DNA of 64,000 bases from Nelumbo lutea (Eukaryota > Streptophyta > Magnoliopsida > Proteales > Nelumbonaceae), in assembly GCA_022828595.1 (NCBI GenBank), contig JAKGHH010000005.1:24502193-24566192 (forward strand). Reading direction: 5' to 3'. Position numbers and translations under genes: made by a program. The notes under the pieces were generated by a model that was given only the letters and a program-made list of their open reading frames with translations, was not told where the DNA came from and did not search any database. Positions 1-11,857 of this stretch are shown here, piece after piece (position 1 is the stretch's first letter; every line of letters starts with the position of its first letter).

Positions 1-1218
1 CCTAATCCCATTAGGAGTTTCCTAATCCAAATTTTTTATTTGGATCTGGACTCTGGACTCTTTAAGTGGATAGGGATAATCCCTTATCCTATTTGTTGAT
101 CTAAATCCCATAACCACCCTCTTTTAATTAATCTTATTAAGCCAGTTCAAATTGGGCTTGAGGCCCATTAAGTCTATTTGCTCACTAGCCCCTCAATCTG
201 CCACCCAGTTGGTTATCCTTGTGTGGCGTGGGACCTAAACATTGATCTACACATCAGCCACATGGGTTTAACCCAACCTCCATTACAAGGCTTGGTCGAA
301 TTCACTGTAGGAGACAGTGAACCCCTGAGTCCATCACCATGGGCTCTAAATGGGCCCAACATTTACACTAAATGGTCCATGGGTCTAGCCATCTTATAAA
401 AACCTAGAGACTCTGGGAAAATGCAAGATTAGCCCATCAGGTATTACCCTCAATGGTCTTACACTTAACCTCTCAGCCCATAACGACCAAACACTGCTCG
501 ACGAGAGAGGACCTCTCCCTCGGCTGCAAGGTACAATGCTGCATTCTCTACTCACATGGATCCCGGGAATTAAAACCTTTCACAAACATTTTGAAACAAT
601 AAAATATATATGTATATCTCTATATAAATATATTTTGCAAAATCAAATTTCAACGGTTGAAATCAACTGCCAGCAATTTAGGTTTCCATCAGAGAGAGTG
701 CATCCTCGATCATTCACTTTCTCCGACAAAGGGGCTGATTCTGTCACTATGATCACCCACTCAGATGAATTATCGGACTGTCCCAACATAACCAGGTTTT
801 GACCCTCTCTAAGGATCTCACTGATTGGCATATCAAAGGCAGCCCAATCCGACACCTAGTGTAGTATCATAATCGAGTCTAGGGGTCAAGTGTAACATTC
901 TAGTTTTGCCCATCTATCTCCAAGGTCCAGGGCAATACTAGAATTCTAGTATGGTTCAGGGTTTCAATAATACCCACACTACATGTACCTCAGGTCTCAC
1001 CCTGGCAGCTGACATAAGCCACCCCAACCAACTTGGCGACACATCAGTGTCAGCCTTGGCAAGATAAATCTCCCAAGATCTATCCAACGGCTGTGAAGAT
1101 TCTAAACTAACACAAGTCTCATATGTGTAGAGTTTAAGGGTATTACACAGAAACACCATAATCCAATGTCATAATGTACATCATTCTTATTGGAGCTAAG
1201 GGCATACATTGTCTAACA
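1..1218 (-). repeat. 3' LTR of copia A (partial)
   Basis: The right edge matches the LTR starts of the sister elements: on the minus strand it begins tgttagac and runs into the shared 'gcccttagctcc' block, right next to the polypurine-like tract 1219-1232. Position 1 corresponds to an internal LTR point, equivalent to about 7306 in the LTR copy at 6726. The outer end and any target-site duplication lie outside the window. Short ATG-started frames here are chance frames within an LTR. Confidence 0.9.
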
Positions 1219-1232
1219 GCTCCTACTTGCAC

Positions 1233-3900
1233 TTAGGTCCAATCGGGTATAAGCCGGAGTCTCATGCTTTCCATGTGTTTCTCAAACACTTTCTGTGTCA
1301 ATGGCTTAGTCAATGGGTTTTCTACATTTTCTGCTGATGCTACCTTCTGAATTAGGATGTCCCCTCTTGCAACTATCTCCCGTAGTGCATGGTACTTCCT
1401 CTCGATGTGCTTCGACTTCGAGTGGCCTCGTGACTCCTTAGCCTGAGCAATGGTTCCAGTGTTGCCACACAACAATAGAATGGGTGATGTGCTGGATGGA
1501 ACAACTCCAAATTCCTGAATTCATCCATATGGCTTTTTTGGTAGATTTACTTGTGACAATGTATTCGGCTTCGGTTGTGGAATCCGTCGTGGATCCCAGT
1601 TTGCTGATTTTCTAGCATACAACGCATGATCCTATTGTGAAGATATAACAAGATGTAGACTTTCTATCATCTGGATCTGACTAGAAATCGGCATCAGTAT
1701 ACCCCTAGATCTGTAGTGAACTACCATTGAACACTAGACAAAACTCTTTTATCCTTTGAAGGTATTTTAGTATGTTTTTTACAATGGTCCAATGCTTCTC
1801 CCCTGGGTTAGATTGGTATCTACTTAGCACACTCATTGCCTGAGAAATGTTAAGATGAGTGCACAGCATGACATACATGATGCTCCCTACAGCTGAGGCA
1901 TAGGGAACCTCTTTCATGCCCTCAATCTCTTTGGGAGTCTTGGGAGACATGCCCATGGAGAGAGTGACTCCATGCCTAAGAGGAACATTTCCTTTCTTGG
2001 AGTTCTCCATGTTGTATCTCTTGATTATTTTTTCAATGTAAGTAGATTGGGATAATCCTATTATCCTCTTCGATCTATCTCTATAGAGTTGAAGACCCAA
2101 TATGTAGGAGGCTTCTCCAAGATCTTTCATGAAGAATTGTTGTGAAAGTCATACTTTCATTGTAGTTAACATTCCTACATCATTCCCAATGAGTAGAATG
2201 TCATCTACATAACCAAGAACGTAATCTTATCACCACAAGTTTTCCTATAAACACAGGGCTCATTCGGATTTTGCTCAAAGTCAAACTATTTGATGGTAGA
2301 GTCAAACTGTTTGACGGTAGATTCAAACTGGATGTTCCAACTCCTAAAAGCTTGCTTAAGTCCATATATGGATCAATTGAGTTTATATACCACGTGTTCC
2401 TGACCTGTAGCTATGAAACCTTGTGGTTGCTGTATATAGATATCTTCACTAAAATCTCCATTCAGGAACGCAGTTTTAACATCCATTTGCCAAATCTTGT
2501 AATCATTGTATGCTGCTACAGATAGTAGAATCCTAATGGATTTAAGCAAGGCCACGGGCGAAAAGGTTTCTTCATAATCGATTCCTTCTTTCTGAGTGTA
2601 CCCTTTCGCCACAAGATGAGCCTTGTAGGTCTCAACCTTACCATCGAGGCCCTTCTTCCTCTTATACATCCATTTGTAACCAATTTCTTTTACCCCAGGG
2701 GAAGATCTACTAGAGTCCAGTCTCTATTGGTCTCCATTGAGTCCATCTCAGCTTTCATAGCATCTACCCACTTCAAGGAATCTATGTCCAACATAGCTTT
2801 CGTATAAGTCACGGTAACTTTCTTGGTCATTGCCAAAATGAACTAGAGGCCTAGAAACTTGGGTAGATCTCCTAGGTTGGTTATTTTCTAGAGCTGGTGG
2901 GACATCTCCCACTACTCCAATGCTCTCCTCATCAAGAACAACTTCCTGATGATGATTATCCAAGATGTAATATTCTAGGAAGTGGGCATTCCAACTGCAA
3001 AACACCTTTTGCTCTTCTGGATCATAGAATAAGTAACCCATAGAGAGAGACTTGCCACCTCGATCCCATTGTCCTTTAAGTAGTCCCTAAATCATCAGAG
3101 AGATACTCACCACCTCGATCTGATCAAAGGGTCTTAATTTCTCTCCCTAATTGTTTCTCGACCTCTTGTCTGAACTCTTTGAACTTTTTAAAAGATTCAG
3201 ACTTATGTCTCATTAGGTATATGTAACCAATACCGTTAGTAATCATCGGTAAAGGTTATGAAATAAACATGCTGGTTACATGTCCTAACATTTAAGGGAC
3301 CACATACATCAATATGTATAAGGTCAAGTGTGCTTGTACATCTTTCAGGCATATCATTAAATGGTCGTTTCGTCATCTTACCCTAAAGGCAAGGTTGACA
3401 AGTTGGAAGATTTTCTACAGTTAGAAAATCCAAAAGACCATCCTTTACCAACCTTGTAAGATCTATATTAATGTGGTCAAGTCGGTAATGCCACAGGCAC
3501 GTGGGATTATTTCCAACATAGTTTTGGTAAGGTTTGTTTCTAGAGAAGGATGGAGAACATAGAGACCATTCTCATGTTCTTCGTATGTGAGGAATTTGTT
3601 ATTCTTTTTAATAGTAATCACATTACTGAATAAGATAGAATAACCATCCATGCACAATTTTGAGACAGAAATTAAATTTCTTCTTAAATTTGGTACGAAA
3701 AGACAATCTTTCAGTACAATAATTCCTTCTCTGAAAACTAATTCTACAGTTCCTATTGCTGTAGCTGCAACTGTTGTAGAAGTGCCCAAGTAGAGCATCA
3801 CTTCTCCATCACTCAGTCTTTTGCTTATCTTGAACCCCTACAGTGAGTTACATGCATGAGTTGAAGCCCCAGAGTCAATACACCAGGAAGCAAAAGTGAC
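1233..3900 (-). pseudogene. copia A pol: protease, integrase, reverse transcriptase, RNase H (broken)
   Basis: Reading on the minus strand: protease motif CIDSGAST (about 3885-3860); GAG-pre-integrase domain 3801-3463; integrase catalytic-core remnant about 3420-3065; integrase tail with GYLFYDPEEQ (3041-2748); RT core 2669-2373 (LVAKGYTQKEGIDYEETFSP); a YVDD-coding stretch near 2200 that is out of frame in its surroundings; RT C-terminus 2130-1705; RNase H ending at stop 1233 (KSKHIERKYH). Known family order is PR-IN-RT-RH. Near 3060 the integrase jumps from the tail directly to the middle of the core, so the segment that holds the catalytic Glu in element B is missing. Several stops and frameshifts also occur. 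The element cannot encode its own integrase. Confidence 0.9.
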
Positions 3901-4733
3901 CAATAAATTTGTCTCTATGATAAAAGATTCGAAATTGCCTTTCTTCTTAGTCTCTAGAAATTGATGACAATTCCTCTTCCAGTGGCCAACCTGTTTGCAG
4001 AAGTGACAGGCATCCGACGATGCCTTATTTTTCTTCTACCTCTTAGCTTTGCTACTTTTCTTCTGAGCCTTCCCTTTAGCTTCCGCTTTCTCTTGCCTAA
4101 TTTTCAACCTTCAACAAGCATGACTATTGGCTTATCCTTCTTAATCAGTTCTTCAGCCATCTACAACATATTGTTGAGTTCTTGAAGGCTAACGTTTAGC
4201 TTATTCATGTTGTAGTTCATGGTAAACTGATTGAAGGAGGGAGGCAGGGAATTGAGGATAGCATCAATTTTAGTGTCATGGTCTAGCCCTGACTTGAGAG
4301 GCTGCAGTTCATTAATATAACCCATCATCTTCAGACAATGGTCATGAACCTATTGGTTCTTGGTCATCTATGCGGTCATAAACAATTTTAAGACCTTCTG
4401 ATGAGTAGAACGGTTTTGCTCCTTATACATAATCTTTAGACTCTCCAATATGTCCTTGGACACTTCGATCTTATCGAACAGTCACTGTATCAGATTATCC
4501 GAACAGGCTATAATATAACACTAGGCAAGAGAATTTTTCTCCTCCCATTCTTGATACTCTCTTCATCTGGCCTCAAAAGCCCCATCACCCGAATGATCCG
4601 GAGCAGGGTTTTTAGCAATTTTATCCAATTTCTCGGATGTTATGACCAGCATAAGGTTACGGAACCAGTCATCATAATTTGGACCCTTAAGCTTGTTGTC
4701 ATCCAACGGCTTAGCGAATTGACCGTTTGCCAT
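3901..4733 (-). pseudogene. copia A gag (broken)
   Basis: The start ATG at 4733-4731 was chosen because it aligns with the gag starts of elements B and C (MANGQF / MENGNF). The protein begins with the capsid-like block KLKGPNY..WFRNLMLV and continues through LNSLPPSFNQF and NMNKLNVS to a basic nucleocapsid region. That region is frame-disrupted, and its zinc knuckle can only be recognised by comparison with element C. In-frame stops occur early (after FEAR) and repeatedly. In an active element, Gag would form the virus-like particle in the cytoplasm. It is followed directly by protease. Confidence 0.85.
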
Positions 4734-6508
4734 TTCTGATAAAGGGCAAAGCGAATATTAGTCCACAACTTTATTTTATTCATGTTATCTACATAGATAT
4801 GGCTTTTAATCTATGTTCCATTTCCATTTATTCATCTCTGAGATTTCCCTCCTATGTCAGTGACGAAGACTGTGAATCATGTCTCTGGAAATGTGGGAAA
4901 CCACATAGAGTGCATGGAGCCAACTGTTTTAGCTGCATAACCCCACCACCTTTTATGAATGATCATATCCACTCATCTTATGAGATTTCCCTTTGGCCTC
5001 TGTTAGATAAGGTTCATTGCTATTTTAGATTAAACCTTTATGTCTATTGAGTGCTCATCCATCATATTCGTGAACGCCAAGGTACCATGAGAGAGTCTTC
5101 CATTTTAGGATAGGCCCCTCCCACATTAGTCTATGACACTCCTATCATCTTATGAAACAATCCAACATATCCAACAGCAAATGGATAGCCCAATTTTATG
5201 GTGCATCTCCTCATTACTGAAGGACCCATCTTCATGTTAATAATGGAAGGCCTTTAGAGAGTTCATCGCATGAATCTTCCTATCACATGCACTCATATTT
5301 CAGTGGAGGGAATGAAATATTACGCCCGACTTTTATTTAGGTCAAACCAAAGTGGCTGCCACTGACTTTCATAAAACTAGATTTAAATGGACCCTAAACG
5401 GCTATGGTTCCACACGGTTCCTCTTGGGGAGGAAGCTAGTGCGGGGCCCATCATGAAAGGAGATCATCCAATGATCTTAAGGAAACCATGGCAATGATGT
5501 GCATTCAGCCATGGTGTGCATAAGAGCCACTTATCGAATCATCATGGCCAAGTACTTATGGCCCATGAATGTTGCACATCACACATCCATACATCACATG
5601 CATGAAAAACATAATTGATCCAATCAATTAAATAATTGTAAAACCCATAATTAAAGCCCATAAATTTTCATAATATTACTCATTAATATTATCAAGGTAT
5701 ATGGGCTGAATTGCAAAGAGCAATTTGGCCCATATAGCTTTTATGCTGAAATGGGCTAAAGTAGTTTTAACATATCAAAACTGGGTTTTATAGATGTGGG
5801 CTGAATTGCATCTTCCAATTAACCATCAACTCCTGGACCCATATGTAAAAATTTATGGCTGAGAACAACCCCCATCGAACCACAGATTTGGTCCAACCAG
5901 TTTGGTCCAATCTGGTTCGAATGGGTCCAGAGTTTGATTTTTAATTCAAGATTTAATTCAAGAAAAATTGATCTAAAATTAAATAACTGATACAAGACAA
6001 TAAAGAATCAGTAGGAGGGTTGTTCGTAGGACTGCTACAATGCAAAACAAAAATTAGATCCCAATATGCAGTTTCCAAAATTGCAAATTGTAGATGGCTG
6101 AACCTATATCTACGAAAATCTCTCCTCTGCACAATTTTCTTCATCTTCAAATGGAATAAAATAGGAAACCTGTTTTCTATTAATATTACATCAGAATTGA
6201 AATCCTATACATTCCGTCTAAAAATTAAAAATAATTAATTACAGACCAAGAATGAAAAGAACAGTAGGTGCACAGATTTCTTGTGCCATAAAAGAATTCG
6301 ATCTCCACCGTATGAACAACCCAAAATTCAAGAAAAATATATAGAACAATTCTAAATATAAATTAGATTTATAAAGATTTAATTTCAGATCAATCGCCCA
6401 AAAACTGGGAACTGATTTCCTAGAAAAACACTAACTGCACAAATCGGGTAGAATGCCTTCTGTCCATTTGTGCAAATCTAGATCTGGTTAATTTTGGTTC
6501 AAGATTTG
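4734..6508 (-). other. long non-coding leader of copia A
   Basis: About 1.78 kb between the PBS and the gag ATG, with no credible ORF. It aligns by eye along its length with the leaders of B (19499-21307) and C (44379-46138): for example the shared 'gatcatccaatgatctt' block near 5461 and the 'accagtttggtccaatctgg' block near 5897. Conservation without coding suggests a structured or regulatory leader (packaging, splicing or translation control). That function is inference. Confidence 0.8.
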
Positions 6509-6526
6509 AACCTGGCTCTGATACCA
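6509..6526 (-). other. primer binding site (tRNA-iMet), copia A
   Basis: The minus strand reads tggtatcagagccaggtt, complementary to the 3' end of plant initiator tRNA-Met and typical of copia elements. One base separates it from the LTR end. It marks the start of minus-strand DNA synthesis. Confidence 0.93.
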
Positions 6527-6527
6527 C

Positions 6528-6725
6528 TAAAGGGATGAGAGATCCATCAGAAATCAAACTGATCAAGATCAGTCACAAAAGTTGAGAGCGAATTAAGGTT
6601 TCTAGGGCGGCAAGAGCAAACGAAAGAGCTGATAGCAAAGTGATTTGGAGCAAATCAAACTCTCTTTTCTTAAACCTTAAGAAGCACCTCTCCTAATCGA
6701 ACTACGAGGTTCCCAATCCAAATCT
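6528..6725 (-). repeat. 5' LTR remnant of copia A (internally deleted, truncated)
   Basis: Starts with the LTR terminus (agggatgagagatccatc) next to the PBS. It then skips about 440 bp found in sister LTRs and continues with LTR-interior sequence (gggcggcaagagcaa; ...cccaatccaaatct). It stops at 6725, where another LTR begins. The remaining ~1.2 kb of this LTR is not found downstream. Confidence 0.75.
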
Positions 6726-7485
6726 TGAAGGTATGAGAGATTCATCATATGGATGGCCGAACCCTGCAGGAAGGTTGGGCGAAATTTAAAAAATTTCTCT
6801 CTCTCCCATGTGGGAATCACATTCCCTATTTTAGAAAACTGCATTTTCAAGGATCTATTTTGAAACCAAACCAGACCAGATCTGAAACCAAAAGGTAGGA
6901 GAGGGATATACCCGATACGGAGTAATAGTAACTCCCAATGAAGGTGTTCACGCCCAAGGAGAAAACCGAAGACTGCTCCCACTGAAAATGACACAATGTG
7001 AGGTGGAGCAGAATCATCAGGATGGTTCTTCGGTAGGAACCAAATTTTTCAGCAAGAATGTAATGGAGGGCTGGTGAGCACGACTTTAGATTACCTTTTC
7101 TACCAAAAGGTAATATCAAGAACCTTTCTTGATCACTCCCACAGGTGGAGATCAAACTAGTAGGGCGGCAAGAGCAGGAGAGAAGAAGACAATGCAGTCA
7201 AACTATGTTGTCTCTCTCTGGAATTCAGCAGTCTGTAAGATGATCTGGAGGTTCGCCCTGCTCCTCTATTTATAGCCTTAAAGAGAGGTTCTCCTAATCC
7301 CATTAGGAGTTTCCTAATCCAAATCTTTTATTTGGATCTAGACTCTCTTTAAGAGATAAGGATTATCCCTTATCTTATCTACAGATAAAGATCAACCTTC
7401 CTAATCTAATTAGGAGTTTCCTGATCCAAATCATTATTTGGATCTCACTCTTATCCACTCTTTGAGTGGATAGGGATAATCTAAT
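6726..7485 (-). repeat. truncated copia LTR (fragment E)
   Basis: Begins on the plus strand with tgaaggtatgagag, the complement of a copia LTR 3' end, and follows the family LTR through the TATA region. It is lost near 7480-7492, where plus-strand RNase H sequence begins. It retains about 760 of the expected ~1.75 kb. The owner element is unknown, because it is inserted exactly after aatccaaatct of the element A LTR. Confidence 0.8.
7266..7275 (-). promoter_or_regulatory. TATA box in copia LTR fragment E
   Basis: The minus strand reads ctataaatag, at the same LTR position as the intact box at 51318-51327. It is the presumed LTR promoter of the family, here on a truncated LTR. Confidence 0.6.
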
Positions 7486-7492
7486 TAGGAGT

Positions 7493-7907
7493 AGAGTTTT
7501 GTCTTATCTTCGGTGGTAGTTTACTACAGATCATTGGGTATACTGATGCCGACTTGCAGTCAGACCCAGATGATAGAAAGTCTACATCTGATTACATTTT
7601 CGCGATGGGGGTCCTATGTAGTAAGAAAAAATAGTACACCACCCAGGCCAAGCACATTGTCGTAAATGAGACTGCGTAATAGATGAAGTTGTTCATCCTG
7701 GAATTTGGAATCCCACCATATCACCCACTCCATTGTTGTATGACAACAACTGGATCTACTGGAGATTGTTGGTTGAAGGACATTCAAATTCAAAAGGTAG
7801 CATCAGTGGAGAATGTGGCAGACCCATTAACTAAGGCATTTACGTAGAAAGTATTTGAGAAACGTGTGGAAAGTATGGGACTGAGGCTTGTACTAGATTG
7901 GACCTAA
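7493..7907 (+). pseudogene. copia D RNase H C-terminal fragment
   Basis: Plus-strand translation gives GYTDADL, SDPDDRKSTS, VASVENVADPLTKAFT and KVFEKRVESMGLRL, the classic end of a copia RNase H. It closes with a stop at 7905-7907, 14 bp before the LTR. Internal stops are present (for example after CSKKK) and one block is scrambled. Nothing upstream of RNase H is present; the sequence abruptly switches to a minus-strand LTR near 7490. This is a 5'-truncated element. Confidence 0.85.
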
Positions 7908-7921
7908 GTGCAAGTAGGAGC

Positions 7922-9665
7922 TGTAAAATATTGTATGCCCTTAGCTCCAATCAGATTGATGTACTGATGCATTTATTGTAAATGACTAAAAGTACATAAT
8001 TGATTCATGTTATATTTGGTATATTTCTATATAATTGCCCTTAAACTAGACACTTATGAAACTTGTGTTAGTTTAGAATGTTCTTAACCATTTGATAGAT
8101 TTGGGGAAGTTTATCCTGCCAAGGAGGACACTAATGTACTACTACGTTGGTTGGGGTGGCCTGTCCTACCTGCTAGGGTGAGACCCAAAGTACATGTAGT
8201 GTGTGTTTGTTTGAAACACTGAACTAGCCCATTTTCCAGTTATGCCCTGGACCTTGGAGACTGGTGGGCAAAATTAGAAAGTTACACCTACCTCCTAGAC
8301 TCGATTATGGTATTACACTAGGTGTCGGATTGGCCTGTCTTTGATATGCCAATCAGTAAGATCCTTAGAGGGGGTCAAAACCTGGGTATGTTGGGGTAAT
8401 CTAAGAATTCACTCGAGTGGGTGATCATAGTGACAGGATCAGCCCCTTTCTTGGACAAAGTGAATGATTAGGGACTGCACTCTCTCTGATAGAAACAAAA
8501 ACTATCAGCAATCGATTTCAACTGTGTTTGAGATTTGTTTCACAAAATATATTTATACAAATATATATATATATATAATGTTTTATGAAAAAGGTTTGCA
8601 AAATGTTTTTAATTCCCAGGATCCATTAGAGCAGAGAGTGTGACACTGTACCTTGCAGCTGAGGGAGAGGTACTCTCTTGTCGAGCAGTGTTTGATCATT
8701 ATGGAATGAGAGGTTAAGTGCAAGACCATTTAGAGCTTTTATATCTGATGGGTTAATCTCACTTAAGACCATTGTCCTTGGGCCTTCATAAGATGACTAA
8801 ACTTAATGACCATTTAGTGGAAATGTTGGGCCCCTTAAGAGCCCATACTTATGGACTCAGAGGTTCATTGTACTTGATAGTAAATTCAGCCAGGCTTTAT
8901 CACAAAAGCTAGGCTGAACCCATATGGCTTTTGTGAGGTCAATGTTAGGTTCTCACGTCATACAAAGAGAGCCAAGTTAGCAAGCAATTAATAAAGGGAC
9001 ATGAGCCGCTTGCTTAATGGGCCTAAAGCCCAAAGAATAATTGGATTAATCAATATGAACAAATTTGGGTATTGATATGGGTTTGGATCAGTAGATAAGG
9101 ATAAGGGGAAAAGTCTTATCCACTTAAAGAGTCCAAATCCAAATAAAGATTTGGATTAGGAAACTCCTAATTAGATTAGGAGATCAGCTCTTTAAGATCT
9201 ATACAAAAGGAGGAGGGCAAACTACTCCAAGTTTACACACTGCTCTTAGTTGTCCCTCTCCTTTTGCTCTTTCCATCCTAACCCTAATTCAACCTCCATT
9301 CTTGAACTGATTCTGATTTTTTCAAGAAAAATAAGATCTAATTTCGTGCTCACCTCCCTTGCTCTATCTAAGTTGTTGGATTGTAATTCTTGTTAAAGGA
9401 CTTGCTCAACTTGCTTCATCTCAAGCTGCACCATCTTCATTGGAAGTGGGTTTTGGTACCTTCAGTGGATTCCATATCAGGTATTGCTCTCACTTTCTTT
9501 TGGTTTCAGATCTAGTTCGATTTGGATCAAGAACAATCCTTGAAAAATGCAGTTTTTCTAAAACTAGGAAAACAATTCCCAAAAGGGAGAAAAGAAATTT
9601 TTGAAATTTCACCTAACCACCCTATGTGGTTCAGCCATCCATATGATGGATCTCCCTTCCCTTCA
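7922..9665 (+). repeat. 3' LTR of copia D
   Basis: Starts TGtaaaatattgtatgccc straight after the polypurine tract gcaagtaggagc and ends ...tcccttCA at 9665 (1,744 bp). Both ends match the family LTR. It includes a (ta)n run near 8565-8577, in the same place as in the other LTRs. No matching target duplication can be assigned, because the element's 5' end is missing. Confidence 0.88.
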
Positions 9666-9689
9666 ATTTCAACCCTCCTTATTTCTTAG

Positions 9690-9990
9690 AGTATTTAGTA
9701 GGTATGCTTATGGCAAGGATCTAACCCTCTATTGACCAATATCAAAAGATGCTTCATCTCCTAGTTGGTGCACTTCGGTCTTGCCTCGTGGCTTTTAAAT
9801 CCTAGGATGTCTAGTAGGTATGCTATGGCAAAGGACCTGACATCCCTTTAACCAATACCAAAAGATATTCTGCTCAATTGCGTAATCTTTGTGGTTCCAA
9901 AATCTAGAGGTATCCAATAAGTACAAATATGGCTAAAGGACTAATCATCCTTTAATCAATATTGAATGATACTTCATTGGTGTTCATGTT
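9690..9990 (+). repeat. degenerate ~110-bp tandem repeat, about three copies
   Basis: The motif 'tagtaggtatgct(t)atggca' followed by '..aag..ct.a..ac..aatatcaaaagat..ttc' recurs at about 9695, 9809 and 9916 with clear divergence. It lies in the 5' non-coding region of Tat element 1. No gene is seen in 9666-10129. Confidence 0.6.
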
Positions 9991-10303
9991 GTTTTATTGA
10001 AAATAAACTAAGAGTGTTACAATAATGGCTTACTAACCCTCTTCTTTTTTTAACAAAAATGGATCAAGCCTTTTTTTTAATGCCCAGGATGTTGTGCACC
10101 CCTTAAAGATCAGATTCTCAAAAAAGCATATGACATTAGAACCATTGGAGGGACACCCAGTTGGAAAAATGTTATGAACTTATCATTGGAGTAGTTGGAA
10201 TGGCCAAATGCTTAAGATGACCTTTGAGTGTTGGGATCCAAAAAAGATGGTCTTCTCCTTCGGGAAAATTGAGATGTGTCCGACATTAGAAGAGGTCGCT
10301 TAT

Positions 10304-11857
10304 TGATGTGACTGAAAAGAACCCTATTTTTGTCCCCTAAATTTCATCTTTTTTCATTATTTTAACACTTAAATGCACTCATTACTCTTGTATTTCGATT
10401 CAAGGCAATAAAGAAGGCAATTGGAAGGAAACATGCCAATTCGGGCGATTTTGCACAGTTTCGGCGATAGTCAGTGATCTGGGCCTAACTCACAATTCCG
10501 GATTCCGAATTGGGCAATTCAAGAAGCATTAGAAATAAGAACGAAAGACCCACAACTTTATATTTTGGGCATTGACTGGTTCGGTCCGCATCGAGTATGA
10601 AACCGGGCCCGAAGTCGGAGCAACGTCGCAGTCAGGCCCATTTAACAGCTGAAGCTCAATTCGCAGAAGAACCTGGAAGCAGTCCAAGTAGCAGAGAAGC
10701 CCAACTTGGATACAAGAGTCTAGAGTCCTAATTCGAATGTAATCTCCCAAGAGGGAGAGAGTCTTATTAGATCTAAACTTTGAATGTAATCCTATAAGGA
10801 TAAGAAGGTTGGGGATTAGATAAGAGATAGGATATGATTAGTTCAAAGAAGATAAGATCAAGACTCCCTAAAGATAAGATGATCTCCTAGAAGGAGTTGG
10901 AAAACAACCCTCTCCTTTGGCTATATAAAGAGGGGGGCGAATCAGCTCTAGCATCACTCATTCCAAGTTCCAAGAGATCATCAAGAGGCCAAGAAGCTCA
11001 AGAAGGTAGTTCGGCTATGGAGAAGAAAAGCATGGAGATTGCGCAGATCATGAGTAGCTAAGCTTCTTTTTCTGGTTCAAGGGGGAGGTTCGATTGTGTC
11101 ATTGTGAGGTTCTATAGTTACTTTATTTTCTTGCTTTCTAATTCAAGTATTCATTGATTCTTGTGCATATTTTTATTGGACATTGATGTTAATTAGTTTG
11201 ACAACTGAATTAATGTTGATTTTCCTATTGCTATCCATGATTCCGGTGATCCGTAATTGTCACGAAGAATGGTACAAGTAGCAATTAGGTTGATATCTTT
11301 TTGGGTCAATTGTTCGTGACAGCCTTTGACCAACCTTTTATCATGGTTCAACCTAAAGGAATTGATGGAACAAAATTCAATAATTGTAGCTATCTCAATT
11401 ATTGTTATTTTGGTTTAACTATTTTCACAAATCTTAATGCTATCATTGTTTAACATGGAACACTATCGTACCCAGTTGAATGGTGATAAGTGTTGATCGA
11501 ATGCTGGGTTTGGTCAACTGAATTAGGAAAACACAAGGTTTATTATGGCTATCCTAGTAAATCTAAGGTTAAATGCTTGAATTGCAAGAATGCTGAATTG
11601 TACCTAGGATCGATGGCCAATCGATTCAACCCGAACCCTTGAACCATAATTCGGTAAGACTGGTTTTTCTCTTGTTTGTTTAAGTGCTTTCTTATTCTTT
11701 TAATTCTAGTTATTAAATTTCCCCACTCAATTATAGTATCCATTCGGCTAAGAGTTTACTGATTTGCTCCCTATGGGATTCGACCTATTACCACTTTTAT
11801 TGCAAATATCTTATTGTGGGACTAGTACTAATTTTGAGTGCTTCGACAACCCCGTCA
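10304..11857. mobile_element. solo LTR (probably Ty3/gypsy) inside Tat ORF1
   Basis: A 1,554-bp sequence starting TGatgtgactg and ending accccgtCA, flanked on both sides by the direct repeat cttat (10299-10303 and 11858-11862). Removing it and one repeat restores the ORF1 reading frame. No internal retrotransposon domains lie inside. The terminal part 'ctccctatgggattcgacc' resembles many plant gypsy LTR 3' ends. It is best explained as a solo LTR left after LTR-LTR recombination. Confidence 0.9.
10922..10930 (+). promoter_or_regulatory. putative TATA box of the solo LTR
   Basis: tatataaag, in the middle of the LTR and followed by a G-rich stretch. The position fits an LTR promoter; it also implies the LTR reads in the plus direction. 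Confidence 0.5.

Larger units (their letters stand above)
1..6725 (-). mobile_element. Ty1/copia retrotransposon A, degenerate, 3' LTR cut by window edge
   Basis: Minus-strand copia element. In element order it has a 5' LTR remnant (6528-6725), a tRNA-Met primer binding site (6509-6526), a long leader (4734-6508), gag-pol (4733-1233) and a 3' LTR that ends at 1218 and continues beyond the window start. The boundaries follow from the PBS, the TG/CA ends and comparison with the related elements at 13946-23115 and 42481-51874. The gag-pol is crippled by many stops and an integrase deletion. The copia sublineage is not certain; LTR size and layout would suit an Angela/TAR/Tork-like group, which is inference. 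Confidence 0.9.

Noticed and set aside
9666..9670. Target duplication for the 6726-9665 segment
   Set aside because: The left flank aatct and right flank atttc do not match.
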